Shown: positions 23,685-32,675, numbered from the stretch's first letter. The stretch is DNA of 64,000 bases from Blastocatellia bacterium UBA7656 (GCA_002483445.1 DLHY01000007.1:39737-103736), one strand, 5' to 3'. The notes: a model not told the origin generated them from the sequence alone. Made by a program: numbers and translations.

Positions 23685-24719
23685 TCATTTCTCCTGCTGT
23701 CGAATGACTCCGGCAATCGTCTCTTCGAGTTTCCTGCCCGACACGTTTTTCGCGGCGATCTTCCCATCGCGATCAAGGACGTAGTAAGTCGGCGTTCCTT
23801 TCGCGTTGTAAAGTTTTGCGATGGAGCCGTCCTTGCCGTCGCGTATCTGGGGCCAGACAAGATGCTTTCCTGCAACCATGTCTTCGAGCGCCTTCGCGTC
23901 ATGGTCTACGGAGATGCCGATGATGACGAGGTCTTTGTATTTCGACTGGAGATTTTTGAGCAGAGGAACCTCCTCTGCGCAGATCGCTCACCACGAGGCC
24001 CAGAAGTTCAGCAATACGACCTTGCCTCTGAAATTCCAGAGTCCGAGTGATTCCCCTCTTATCGTTTTGCCTGCAAACAGCGGGGCTGGTTGTCCCGTGT
24101 TGAGAAGTTCAATTTCGATGATATTGCCTTCGGCGTCTTTGGCGTAAGGAGTGTCGGGGTATCCAGCGATGACTGATTGAAAAGCGGCTTTCGCCTGATC
24201 GAGATTTCCTTTTTTCCAGTGAGCGCGACCGACTACCATCTGTGCGCGGGCGCGTATCTCTTTATCCGGCGATTGCTCGACGAGGAGCTTCGCCTTGCCC
24301 AGCAGATAATCGTAATTGCCGCTTTCCTCCGCGCCTTCCCAAAGCGGATTGAGCGCGTGCTGCCAGACCGGATCATCGGGTTTGAACGTGTCTGCGCGGC
24401 GATGCATCTCGTCCGTCATGCCCAGATGCGCCATCAGGTGAAGCGACTCGCTTCTTGCGCGGGCAGAGGCTTTCGTCGCGGCATCTTTTTGCCCGCGTTC
24501 CCAGAGCGTTTCAATCCATTTCCTCGCCGGATTGGCGAGGTCTGTCGCCTTGCCGCCTTTTTTGATGTGTTCTTCGTGTTCCTGCCATGCCTGACGGATC
24601 ATCGCTTCGACCCGGTCGAGTTCCGGGTCGTCGGTCGAAGGGCGCTGATCCTCAGCAGCGGCGGCTGATATCATGATGGGGAAAAGAAGGATGCCGATCA
24701 GAAGCCTGCGTGATTTCAT
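23685..24719 (-). CDS. TlpA-like thioredoxin-fold protein, probable selenoprotein (UGA at residue 244)
   Basis: Read through one in-frame TGA (23988-23990), the gene encodes 344 residues. A signal peptide (MKSRRLLIGILLFPIMISAA) is followed by a helical region of about 170 aa with TPR-like repeats, then a TlpA/AhpC-TSA domain. The active site reads NFWASW-UGA-AIC-AEEVPLL, so the UGA is exactly at the first cysteine of WCxxC and the second cysteine (residue 247) is present. The frame continues with normal TlpA sequence (KDLVIIGISVDHDAKALEDM, GTPTYYVLDRDG) to a stop overlapping the methyltransferase start. A SECIS-like hairpin follows the UGA. It would be a periplasmic UxxC oxidoreductase. A TGC/TGT-to-TGA mutation or sequencing error is the alternative. 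No selenium genes lie in the window. Confidence 0.72.
23960..23978 (-). promoter_or_regulatory. Putative bacterial SECIS hairpin
   Basis: Starting 10 nt after the UGA, the RNA GCAGAGGA-GGU-UCCUCUGC forms a perfect 8-bp stem with a GGU loop. The loop begins 18 nt after the UGA. Bacterial SECIS elements lie inside the coding sequence just after the UGA with a G (often GGU) at the loop; in E. coli fdhF the GGU is at nearly the same distance. SelB would bind here. This is inference from structure and spacing. Confidence 0.68.
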
Positions 24720-24841
24720 GTTTGTGCCTCCTGTTTTTACGCTCGATCCGTTGTCAAAAATTTTTACGCTCTTTTCTTCTTCCGAGCGTTTTGATTGGAC
24801 AGCATTAGCACGAACGGGAGTAAAATGTCCTCAAAACTTCC

Positions 24842-24860
24842 GGTCAAAAATTGTAAAAAA
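24842..24860 (+). promoter_or_regulatory. Direct-repeat motif in front of winged-helix regulator
   Basis: GGTCAAAAAT followed by TGTAAAAAA: half sites GTCAAAAA and GTAAAAAA at 10-nt spacing. It lies 15-30 nt before the start at 24875 in the divergent region shared with the TlpA-like gene (24720-24874). A second weak cluster, TTGTCAAAAATTTTTACGC, is at 24751-24769. Confidence 0.35.
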
Positions 24861-24874
24861 GCTGAGGAGGCCGA

Positions 24875-25798
24875 ATGGACAACGAAATAGGAACTATTTA
24901 CGAATTCGGGACGTTCCGCCTGGATGCAAAGGCGAGGCGACTCTTGAGGGCAGGTGAGCCGATTGCCATCACATCAAAGGTATTTGACCTCCTGTTGATG
25001 ATCGTTCAAAGCGGCGGAGAGGTCATCAGCAAAGACGATCTGATTAAGAGGCTGTGGCCCGATACGATTGTCGAGGAGCATAATCTCACTCAAAACATCT
25101 CTGTCCTGAGAAAGGCGCTTGGCGAGGCTCCTACCGACCATCGCTATATCGTGACGGTACCTGGCGCGGGCTACCGGTTCATCGCTGACGTCAGAGAGAT
25201 CGTCGAGAGGGAAAGCAGTTCGACATCCGAAGTAGCGACGATGAATCGAAAAGCCGCCGCGAGATCGCCTCTGCTGAGGCAGGCTGCTTCGCGCGCCTTT
25301 CTGGCGCTGGTTATCGTGCTGGCCGCCATAGCTTCTCTCTCGTGGGTAGCAGGCAGATCGAAACGGCCCGACCCGATAAAGTCGATAGCGGTTTTTCCAT
25401 TTCATCCACTCGATGAGGAAAGCTGTCATAAACAGCTTGCGGTGGCGATGGCCGACGCTCTCACAACGCGACTGCTTCAGGTCGGAGAGGTGAAGGTAAG
25501 CCCGACGGGCGATGTTCTCAAACATGGCTGCTCGCAAAAAGACCTTGCATCGATTGGGCGCGAGATGGGAGTCGATGCGCTGCTTGAAGGGAAAATACAA
25601 AAAGACGGCGACAGGATTCGCATCACGGTTCAGTTGCTCAGAGCCGAGGACGGCTCGGCGATATGGGGCGAAAAATTCTACACCGAGTTCACAGACCGTT
25701 TCTCGCTACAGGACGCCGTCTCCGAACAGATAGTCCGCGCGCTCACTCCGCAGTTCATAGCAGCAAGGACGGTCTCGCGCTTCGGCGCGGATTTTTGA
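24875..25798 (+). CDS. Membrane-anchored winged-helix regulator (CadC-like) with FlgO/TolB-like domain
   Basis: The 307-aa protein starts after GAGGAGGCCGA. Residues 8-105 are an OmpR-type winged helix (Trans_reg_C): FGTFRLDAKARRLL, VFDLLLMIVQSGGEVISKDDLIKRLWPDT, the recognition helix LTQNISVLRKALG and wing VPGAGYRFIA. One TM helix follows at about 143-163. The C-terminal 140 residues (SIAVFPFHPLDEE, LAVAMADALTTRLLQVGEVKV, VDALLEGKIQKDGDRIRITV) resemble the TolB/FlgO-like domain common in these acidobacterial regulators. It probably binds DNA from the membrane. It lacks the TPR part found in its relative at 34927. It is divergent from the TlpA-like gene and upstream of the sensor kinase. Confidence 0.85.
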   Translation: MDNEIGTIYEFGTFRLDAKARRLLRAGEPIAITSKVFDLLLMIVQSGGEVISKDDLIKRLWPDTIVEEHNLTQNISVLRKALGEAPTDHRYIVTVPGAGYRFIADVREIVERESSSTSEVATMNRKAAARSPLLRQAASRAFLALVIVLAAIASLSWVAGRSKRPDPIKSIAVFPFHPLDEESCHKQLAVAMADALTTRLLQVGEVKVSPTGDVLKHGCSQKDLASIGREMGVDALLEGKIQKDGDRIRITVQLLRAEDGSAIWGEKFYTEFTDRFSLQDAVSEQIVRALTPQFIAARTVSRFGADF

Positions 25799-25806
25799 GC
25801 GGGCGG

Positions 25807-25822
25807 TTACAATTTTTTACAA
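25807..25822 (+). promoter_or_regulatory. TTACAA direct repeat upstream of the sensor kinase
   Basis: TTACAATTTTTTACAA has two TTACAA half sites at 10-nt spacing, about 40 nt upstream of a TATACT -10-like element (25863-25868). The kinase ATG at 25880 lies about 11 nt after that -10, so the mRNA may have a very short leader. This would suit autoregulation by the OmpR-type regulator encoded downstream. Confidence 0.35.
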
Positions 25823-25879
25823 AGAAATCAAGGTTCGTGTGCATAATGAGCGCGGCGGTGATGTATACTTTGGGTCGGT

Positions 25880-27613
25880 ATGCCAGGGAAGTTTTTCTCA
25901 AGATTTTCATCTCGAACCCGGCTCATCACCTTCGCCATTGTCGCGGTGATGTTGCCGACGACCGTCCTTTCAGTCATTCAATACAACTCTCTTGCAGACC
26001 TTGAGCAGAAGACGAAAGTCGCAGTCCGAGAAAATCTCAATCAGATTCTTCAGGGCATATCGCGCCAGGTGATGGAACATTTCAAGGCGGTGGCCAAAGA
26101 CTCGCTCATAGCGGTCGAAGGGATGAATCCGAGGCCGGAAAATGCTGATGTGCTGGAAAAGCATTTCGCCTCGGTCAAACAGAAGCACAGGGAAATCGAC
26201 CGGATATTTCTGGTGTGCGACTGCACCTGCGACGGCGAAGAGTTCGCCTTGCTCTATTCCTCGGAAGGAAGCCGTCGAATAGGGATGGCTGATTTCAAAA
26301 AGAATGGAGAAATGCGATCCATAACCGACGCGTATCAGAGGGCCGTCTCCACACGCCCGCGATACGATTCCGTGCGCGGGCCGCTCTTCGATCAATCCTT
26401 CTGCGGCTCCGTATCAGCGAAATGTAATTCGCTTCAGACGGCTGTCTTCTATCCCCTCACGCGCTCAGACGCGGAACCTCCCTATGGATTCGTCGGGGCT
26501 ATTCTGGACTCGAATTACATGAAGGAAACTTTTTTCCCGAAAGTCATTCCTGAAATGCTGCAATGCCCCATCAACGGAGCGGGCGAAAATGCGCATGAGT
26601 TCGCTCTTTATGTCTTCGATGAAAACGGGGAGACGGTGCTTGCGCATAACACGGGATCGGGGCAGCCTGAATCCAAAGCCTGGTTCGCTCCGCTCTTTCC
26701 GAAATGGAAGTTCGCCATCGGCTACAAAAACACTACGGTCGAAGCTCTGGCGAAAGATAATTTTCAGAAGAGCCTGATGCTGTCGCTCTTCGTGCTGTCG
26801 CTGCTGATATTCGGAATCATTTTGATACTTCGCGCCACCTCGCGCGAGATGAAGCTCGCCTATGCGAAATCGACTTTCGTCTCCAACGTCTCGCACGAGT
26901 TGAAAACTCCGCTGGCGCTCATCCGCCTGTTTGCCGAAACTCTGGAGCTTGGGCGAGTCAAAAATCAGGAAAAGGCTCAGGAGTATTATCGAATAATCAA
27001 CAATGAGAGCCGTCGATTGACGCAGCTAATCAACAACATTCTGGACTTTTCGAAGATCGAAGCCGGTCGCAAGGAGTATGAGTTTGCCGAAGCCGACATA
27101 GCCGAAGTCGTAGAAGACGTTTTGCGCAGCTACGAGTATCAGATCACGAGCGCAGGTTTCAAACTCATCGCAGACATTCAGCATGACGCGCCCGCAGTGC
27201 TGATCGATCAGGATGCCATATCTCAGGCTTTGCTCAATCTGCTCAACAACGCCGTTAAGTATTCCGACGAAGTGAAAGAGATTTCAGTCCGCGTTCGGGC
27301 GCGCGACGATCAGGTAGGCATAGAAGTCGCCGACCGCGGGATTGGCATACCGCGCTCGGAGCAGGAAAAAGTTTTTGAAAAGTTTTATCGAGTCAGCACA
27401 GGTCTCGTGCATAACACGAAAGGAACTGGTCTGGGGCTGGCTCTGGTCAAGCATATAGTCGAAGCCCATCACGGGCAGATACTCCTCGACAGCGCGCCGG
27501 GAAAGGGGAGCCGTTTTACTATGCTCATACCAGCGGGCGGATCGGCGCGCGCCGATAGGGAAATCAGATTAGGTTCCGGAGGATATGCAGTTGCAGAAAA
27601 TCCTAATAGTTGA
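25880..27613 (+). CDS. Sensor histidine kinase with periplasmic sensor domain
   Basis: The 577-aa protein has TM helix 1 at about 13-33, a periplasmic domain of about 260 residues, TM helix 2 at about 297-316, then HisKA (VSNVSHELKTPLALIRLFAE, with the phosphoacceptor H) and HATPase_c (N box QALLNLLNNAVKYS, G1 VADRGIGIP, F box EKVFEKFYR, G2 TKGTGLGLALV). No HAMP domain is obvious. The sensor contains a cysteine cluster (LVCDCTCDGEEF) and further cysteines (SFCGSVSAKCNSLQTA), unusual for a kinase sensor and suggestive of metal or redox sensing. The reading overlaps the response-regulator gene, so the two form a classical two-component pair. Confidence 0.92.
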   Translation: MPGKFFSRFSSRTRLITFAIVAVMLPTTVLSVIQYNSLADLEQKTKVAVRENLNQILQGISRQVMEHFKAVAKDSLIAVEGMNPRPENADVLEKHFASVKQKHREIDRIFLVCDCTCDGEEFALLYSSEGSRRIGMADFKKNGEMRSITDAYQRAVSTRPRYDSVRGPLFDQSFCGSVSAKCNSLQTAVFYPLTRSDAEPPYGFVGAILDSNYMKETFFPKVIPEMLQCPINGAGENAHEFALYVFDENGETVLAHNTGSGQPESKAWFAPLFPKWKFAIGYKNTTVEALAKDNFQKSLMLSLFVLSLLIFGIILILRATSREMKLAYAKSTFVSNVSHELKTPLALIRLFAETLELGRVKNQEKAQEYYRIINNESRRLTQLINNILDFSKIEAGRKEYEFAEADIAEVVEDVLRSYEYQITSAGFKLIADIQHDAPAVLIDQDAISQALLNLLNNAVKYSDEVKEISVRVRARDDQVGIEVADRGIGIPRSEQEKVFEKFYRVSTGLVHNTKGTGLGLALVKHIVEAHHGQILLDSAPGKGSRFTMLIPAGGSARADREIRLGSGGYAVAENPNS

Positions 27614-28271
27614 AGACGAGCCTGATATGGCTTTGGGGCTCAGAGACAATTTCGAGTACGAAGGCTATGAAGTCGCCGTCGCCGCTGACGGCCAGCAGGG
27701 ATTGGATCAGGCGATACGCGATAATCCCGATTTGATAATACTCGATGTGATGTTGCCGAAAGTGAGCGGACTCGATGTGTGCCGCCATTTGAGAAGCAAG
27801 GGAGTTGATCTGCCCATCATAATGCTGACGGCTCGCGGGCAGGAGATAGATAAAATAGTCGGCCTCGAAATGGGAGCCGATGATTATGTGACAAAGCCGT
27901 TCAGCATCAAGGAACTCCTCGCCCGCGTGAGGGCGCATTTGAGAAGAAAAACCAAGCAGGTGGCCGATCTCGACACTTACAAATTCGGCGATGTGGTGTT
28001 GGAGTTCAAAAGCTATCAGGCAACCAAAGGCGGAGAGGCGATAGAGTTGTCGCCGCGCGAGTTCGAATTGATGAAATACTTCATTCAGCATCGCGGCGAG
28101 ACCATAACGCGCGACCGATTGCTTGATGAAGTGTGGGGATACGATAATTATCCGTTCACCCGCACGGTGGATAATCACATAGCGAAGCTGCGCCAGAAAG
28201 TAGAACCCGCCCCCTCCGATCCGCAGTACATCATCACGGTTCATCGCGTCGGATATAAATTCCTCGGTTGA
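27591..28271 (+). CDS. OmpR/PhoB-family response regulator
   Basis: A TTG start at 27591 is chosen because GGAGG lies 8 nt upstream; the ATG at 27585 is only 2 nt from it. The 226-aa protein has a receiver domain (KILIVEDEPDMALGLRDNFE, phosphoacceptor D in LIILDVMLPK, K in DDYVTKPF) and a C-terminal winged helix (SPREFELMKYFIQHRGETIT, TVDNHIAKLRQKVE, HRVGYKFLG). It is partner of the kinase whose end it overlaps. It is a candidate for binding the TTGTAAAAAG-type direct repeats in this window. Its end overlaps the convergent S41 peptidase gene by 31 nt. Confidence 0.93.
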   Translation: MQKILIVEDEPDMALGLRDNFEYEGYEVAVAADGQQGLDQAIRDNPDLIILDVMLPKVSGLDVCRHLRSKGVDLPIIMLTARGQEIDKIVGLEMGADDYVTKPFSIKELLARVRAHLRRKTKQVADLDTYKFGDVVLEFKSYQATKGGEAIELSPREFELMKYFIQHRGETITRDRLLDEVWGYDNYPFTRTVDNHIAKLRQKVEPAPSDPQYIITVHRVGYKFLG

Positions 28272-29769
28272 AACTTCTGCCTGCCTGAGATTGTTCCTTT
28301 TCCCCGGCTGCGCGGTTTCAGTTGCCGCAAAGCGCGCAGCAGTTTTTCAAGGCGCGCGGTTTCGTCACCCTCACGCGACCAGATTGTGAGGTCGGGCGTG
28401 ATGCCTTCGACTTCGTTGCTGCCGTTTAAGCGATAGCGCGCGCAGTCGGGCATCCAGACCTGCAATCTGCTGTTGGGAAGCGCGATCTTCAATCCGCCAT
28501 CAGTATAGCCACATCCTGACCCATAAGTTTTTTCACCGATGATCGTCGCGGCCTGATTGTCCTGTAACATCGCTGCGAAATACTCGGCGGCTGATGCTGT
28601 GTGTCGATCAACCAAAACGATCAGCGGGAGCCTGATCGCGCTCTCCTGATATTCGTACAGGCTCGGCGAGAACAGCACGGATTTTGCCCGCAGTCCGGCA
28701 AGCGATCCCGGCGCAGCATAACTCTCGATGCCGGTCGTGAAGATCGGCGTCGCGTTCAACATCGAGCAGGGTTTGCGCTTCTCAGCCCTCTCCCATATCC
28801 GGGACTTATCGCATGGAGAGCGGGCCTCGGCGAGCAACTGCCGCACCTGTCTCTTTGCGCGGATGAGCATTCGTGACTGTGCGCGCGTCAGGTCTTGTCG
28901 TTGCAAATCCGATTCGAGAATTTCCAATCGGGATTGCATCGCTCTGACCCAGTGCGGATGGCGGATGAATCGGAGTCGCGGCGCGCGCAGAGGTTTCGCC
29001 GCCAGAGTTCTGGCCACAGGTTCTACCCACTGCGTGCCGCCGCCGTTGCCTCCGATGTCGATGATCAAAGCGTCGAGCTTTCGGTTTGCCATCTCGCGGA
29101 GTTGCGCACTCAATTGCGCCAGCAGGCGATTGGCCATCAATGTGCTGAAGAGTTCCTGGCACGCTTCATCGCAATCGCTTGTCAGAGTGCGGCGAAACGC
29201 CTCCCATTCCCGTTCGCAACCCAGCGCCAGCGCCGCAGGAAAAAAAAGGGGATGCGCAACACTCCATAACTTCTGCCATCATCGAGCGACAAGACGCCCA
29301 GGGTGAAAGCACCTTTGCTCGCGCTGATGATTTGAAAGCCACGCGCTTTCGTCAGTGGAAGCGAAAAGTCATACTCCAGCGGCGTGAAGCCCATCGATTG
29401 ACAGGCATCGGCTCCCGATGTGTTTCGTCCCAAGGACGGATCGACAGGCGATGAAGAGACCCTTTCGCGCAGGTTCAAATGTCCGTCGCCGAACGCCGCG
29501 AGAAATGATTCCAGCGCGCGCTTTGCTTCCGCGTCGCTCGTTGCCCGAGAGATCGCCTGTCGGGTTTTGGAGTCGAGCGTGCTGAGATCGATTCGCCGCG
29601 CCTGAATCATCCATTCGAGATTGGCGTACCCGATCTCGATATGCTTTTTGAGTGCGCGATAATCTTCCATCCAAGCATGAAGCGAAAAAGCGTGGCCGGA
29701 ATTTTGCCTTGCCCTAGCTAGGAGCAGAGCGGGCATCAGCAGAAGCAGCAACAACGTGGGCGTTTTCAT
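28241..29769 (-). pseudogene. S41 family (C-terminal processing-like) peptidase, frame broken at an A8 tract
   Basis: The gene reads in two frames. The 5' part (29182-29769) has a signal peptide (MKTPTLLLLLLMPALLLARA) and the N-terminal helical/strand region (FLAAFGDGHLNL, SYGVLRIPFFF). After a run of eight A on the plus strand (29240-29247) the homologous frame is the +1 frame, running on from EWEAFRRTLTSDCDEACQEL to the S41 core (DALIIDIGGNGGGTQW, nucleophile region DRHTASAAEYFAAM, GEKTYGSGCGYTDGGLKIAL). Altering the run to six or nine bases restores one frame of about 509 residues. It is either a sequencing homopolymer error, a real mutation, or programmed slippage. It is convergent with the response regulator. 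Confidence 0.75.
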
Positions 29770-29780
29770 ATCTTTTTTCT

Positions 29781-29804
29781 CACGGGCTGGCGGCCTTTTG
29801 TACA
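29781..29804 (-). repeat. Partial modular repeat (single hairpin)
   Basis: In the peptidase direction, TGTACAAAAGGCCGCCAGCCCG is a degenerate single arm of the CAGGCTG-type module, placed 11 nt before the start codon at 29769. The linker and second arm are absent. Confidence 0.4.
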
Positions 29805-29873
29805 CCCACCACTGCTATGAAGATGAAACCGGGGCGTCTTCACGGGAGTCGTGATGTTGTCGCTATTTGAAAA

Positions 29874-30266
29874 TCATATTTTCCTTATCGGGTCGGCGCT
29901 CGAAGCGTGTTGCGCCACGCATCGCCAGCAGCCATCGCGCCTGACGTACACTGAGGTGAAGCGATAGCGGCCCGATATCTCCCTGCCTCCGTATCGCCCC
30001 TTCTGCGCCTGCGCGCCGGTCACTATCGCCGCCTCTCCGTAAATCCGCGCCTCCACATCGGAGTTGATGATGTAATCGAAATGCGCTTCGTCGACCAGGG
30101 CCAAGAATTTGGCCAGCGTCTCCGTCTTGTTTTTCACTTCGCCCACGGGGTTTGTGAACACATAGCCGTCGTCGAGCAGGCGTTCGAGCAGAGCCACATC
30201 GCGCCGGATGACGACCTGCGCAAGTTCGTTTTCAATCTCGATCAACATCTGTTCCATATCCTGCAT
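29874..30266 (-). CDS. SnoaL/DUF4440-like protein (cytoplasmic)
   Basis: The 130-aa protein starts after AAGGAGGCGCAAGG and has no signal peptide. It fits DUF4440: IEIENELAQVVIRRDVALLERLLDDGYVFTNPVGEV, the KTETLAKFLALV helix, then strands EARIYGEAAIVTGAQAQKGR and GRYRFTSVYVRRDGCWRCVAQHAS. NTF2-like small-ligand domains of this kind are usually uncharacterised. It stands between the S41 gene and an amidohydrolase relic on the same strand. Confidence 0.85.
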   Translation of the reverse strand: MQDMEQMLIEIENELAQVVIRRDVALLERLLDDGYVFTNPVGEVKNKTETLAKFLALVDEAHFDYIINSDVEARIYGEAAIVTGAQAQKGRYGGREISGRYRFTSVYVRRDGCWRCVAQHASSADPIRKI

Positions 30267-30278
30267 CCTTGCGCCTCC

Positions 30279-30390
30279 TTAACCTTCAGACGTCGCTTCC
30301 GCGCGGGCGAGCATTCGCTTTCGCGCGGCTCTGTCGAGCAGTTTTCTCACGATCACCGAATCGATTCGTTGCGTGTTCGATATCACCCAA
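30279..30390 (-). pseudogene. 3' relic of an amidohydrolase
   Basis: The minus strand reads VISNTQRIDSVIVRKLLDRA and RKRMLARAEATSEG to a TAA. This corresponds to the C-terminus of the amidohydrolase at 32676-34184 (DIHNTKKIDSVIVRGRLL, RQRMLAEVEAA). Upstream (30391-30511) I see no continuation of the family. It is a deletion relic; the 245-nt gap has no intact gene. Confidence 0.6.
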
Positions 30391-30511
30391 AGGTTTCTCC
30401 TTTCGATGTGCGGCCTGAGCGGCAGTCCTCAGATCAAACCGATGGTCGCAGATGATGAACTCCACAGTGTTCGCCGGCATCCGCCGCAGCCAGAGCCGTC
30501 GTGAATCTCCG

Positions 30512-32614
30512 CTATTGAACTCTTTTGTACTTGATGATCGCTTCACCCTGCTGAACCTCCAGCCCGACTGGCATCCCCTGCTCGTCAACCGTCAACTTCA
30601 TCGTGTAGAGAGGCGTCGCGGCAGAAATCTCAATCGCATACACCCGCAAAGGAGCAGCGCCTGTTTGTCGCGCATCGGGCTGCCTCCTGACTTTCCACAT
30701 CCTTCGGCTCAGATCGAAGGCAGGGCCGAAATCCCATTCCCTACTTTTAAGTTCAATCGTCTGATTGACCGCTAATGATTTCACCTTCTCGTACAACCAG
30801 ACGCTTGACGCGATGCCCGGTGATGAGAGCAACACAGGGGATGAGACATCTTCCTCGCTGTTGACTTCGCCTGCGACCGGCATCTTTCCTCTGACCGACA
30901 GGCGTTTGTTTTCCTGTCGAAACTCCAGCCTTCCGTTTCCTTCCCGCCCATAGCTTTCGACCGCGAGCGTGTTCGTGTCCGCCTTTTCATCCATCTCCAT
31001 GCGCGTGGAGAATTTTTCTTCAGGCTCCTCGGCCGAGAACTGCGACACGACAACCTTCCGCCCGTCGCGCAGTCTTTCAACAGCCATTCGCTCTTCGCCT
31101 TTCGGCAATCCGAAGCTCGTGATTGCATAGCGGGCGAAGAGCGAATGGCTGCCTTCCGTCGGCAAATCCGGCATCCCTTCAAACCACTCTTTCGGCGCGT
31201 TGTACCCGGCCACCAGTTCATCCTTCATTCGGCGCAGTTCCGTTTCAGGCAGCCATCGCCCGCGCAGCATCACGCCCGCTCGTCGGCGCGTGTTGGAGAT
31301 ATCTTTCAACGGATTGTCTTCAAGCAATATCAAATCGGCGCGCTTGCCTACTGTGACAGCGCCGAACTCGTCCGAAGCGTCGAGGTACTGAGCCGCATTG
31401 CGCGTTCCGGTTTTGATCGCTTCGTAAGGCGTCAGCCCCGCGCTTGTGAGCAGTTCCAATTCTTCGAGCGCGGAAAAGCCCGGTATGACGAACGGAGTTC
31501 CCGCGTCCGTGCCGAGCAGAATGCCTGCTCCTGCGTCGTTGAGAGCTTTGGTCAACTTCTTGTGAACTTCGACTCTGCGCTTCATCAGTGAGACATCCTC
31601 GTTCGATTCGAGGGTGTCTGAGTAAGGGATATCCTCCTGATTATCGGGCGACCAGTGCGCCATCAACATCGGATGGACGTATTTCATCTCCGGCTGTTTC
31701 AGTCGCTCTCCGGTTTCTTCAACCGTAAGCCCCCAGTCTCGATAAGTAATTAGAGTCGGGCAATTCCAAACGCCGGCCTCGCGCGTGGCTTTGGCCAGCG
31801 CCGGAATCTTCGCTTCATCGACGAAGTTGACCGAGCGCCTCCAGGCCGACTCATCCTGATGAAACTCGACAGCCGAGTGGCCGAAATAAGGCGAGTCGGC
31901 GCGCTGTATCGCGTAGGTGTAGTTGTCCAGATGCTCTATGCATCGCTGCCCGGACTTGAGCGCGCGCTCCACTCCCACGGGACTGGTCACATGTCCGGCC
32001 ACAGGAATCGAATGCTTTTTCGCGGCGGCAAGGACGGCGTCGTAAGCTTCCCTGGAGAGTTGGTGATAGACCTTGATGAAATCGTATCCGCGCTGTTTCT
32101 GTCGGGCGACGACGCGCTCGGCATCCTCTGCGGTTTTCACCACAGTCATTTCGCTTGCATTCGGCGGAAAGCCATCGACTATGGGGCCAGCGGCATAGAT
32201 AGTCGGGCCGAACATATCGCCTCTTGCGATGCGGTCTCGCCAGACGGTTTTGTAAGGCGAGCCGAACATATCGCGAATGGTCGTCACCCCGTGCGCGACC
32301 AGCAGTGTCAATTCGCCTTCCGACCGCACATGCACATGCATATCGGCAAGACCGGGCATGAGGTATTTGCCGCGCCCGTCGATTCGTGTCGCTTCATCGG
32401 GGACTTTGATCTTCGCCGTCGGGCCGATTTCGGTTATCAATCCATCGCGCACGATGACCGTTTGATTTTCGAGAATGCGCTCGCTGTCCATCGGCACGAT
32501 GTTCGCCTCGACGAAAGCGAAAACGGTTTCGGTTCCGGTCGTCTGATCGATGCCTGATCGACAGCCCGACAGCAATGCAGTGATGAGTAATAGAATGAAT
32601 ATCGTTCGTCGCAT
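30512..32614 (-). CDS. Lipoprotein amidohydrolase
   Basis: The 700-aa protein starts at 32614. MRRTIFILLLITALLSGC is a lipoprotein signal peptide with lipobox LSGC. Residues about 45-430 are an imidazolonepropionase/dipeptidase-like amidohydrolase: LADMHVHVRSE (HxH metal ligands), AGHVTSPVGVERALKSG and RCIEHLDNY for further His ligands, and the catalytic Asp in LLGTDAGTPFVIPGF. The C-terminal 250 residues are an additional beta-rich domain not recognised. Such enzymes hydrolyse cyclic amides or dipeptides. It is probably envelope-anchored. The start spacing from GGGAGG is long (12 nt), so the exact start is uncertain. It lies about 60 nt after the second amidohydrolase. Confidence 0.87.
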   Translation of the reverse strand: MRRTIFILLLITALLSGCRSGIDQTTGTETVFAFVEANIVPMDSERILENQTVIVRDGLITEIGPTAKIKVPDEATRIDGRGKYLMPGLADMHVHVRSEGELTLLVAHGVTTIRDMFGSPYKTVWRDRIARGDMFGPTIYAAGPIVDGFPPNASEMTVVKTAEDAERVVARQKQRGYDFIKVYHQLSREAYDAVLAAAKKHSIPVAGHVTSPVGVERALKSGQRCIEHLDNYTYAIQRADSPYFGHSAVEFHQDESAWRRSVNFVDEAKIPALAKATREAGVWNCPTLITYRDWGLTVEETGERLKQPEMKYVHPMLMAHWSPDNQEDIPYSDTLESNEDVSLMKRRVEVHKKLTKALNDAGAGILLGTDAGTPFVIPGFSALEELELLTSAGLTPYEAIKTGTRNAAQYLDASDEFGAVTVGKRADLILLEDNPLKDISNTRRRAGVMLRGRWLPETELRRMKDELVAGYNAPKEWFEGMPDLPTEGSHSLFARYAITSFGLPKGEERMAVERLRDGRKVVVSQFSAEEPEEKFSTRMEMDEKADTNTLAVESYGREGNGRLEFRQENKRLSVRGKMPVAGEVNSEEDVSSPVLLSSPGIASSVWLYEKVKSLAVNQTIELKSREWDFGPAFDLSRRMWKVRRQPDARQTGAAPLRVYAIEISAATPLYTMKLTVDEQGMPVGLEVQQGEAIIKYKRVQ

Positions 32615-32675
32615 GACTGTTTCATACCTCCCTGATCGGCGCAGCACGCTTCAATCACCGCGCTGATCAGCATGA

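Noticed and set aside
29182..29247. TGA that ends the 5' part of the S41 peptidase as a second selenocysteine site
   Set aside because: The frame after that TGA is not peptidase-like; the family frame resumes in +1 after the A8 run, so this is a frameshift and not UGA recoding.
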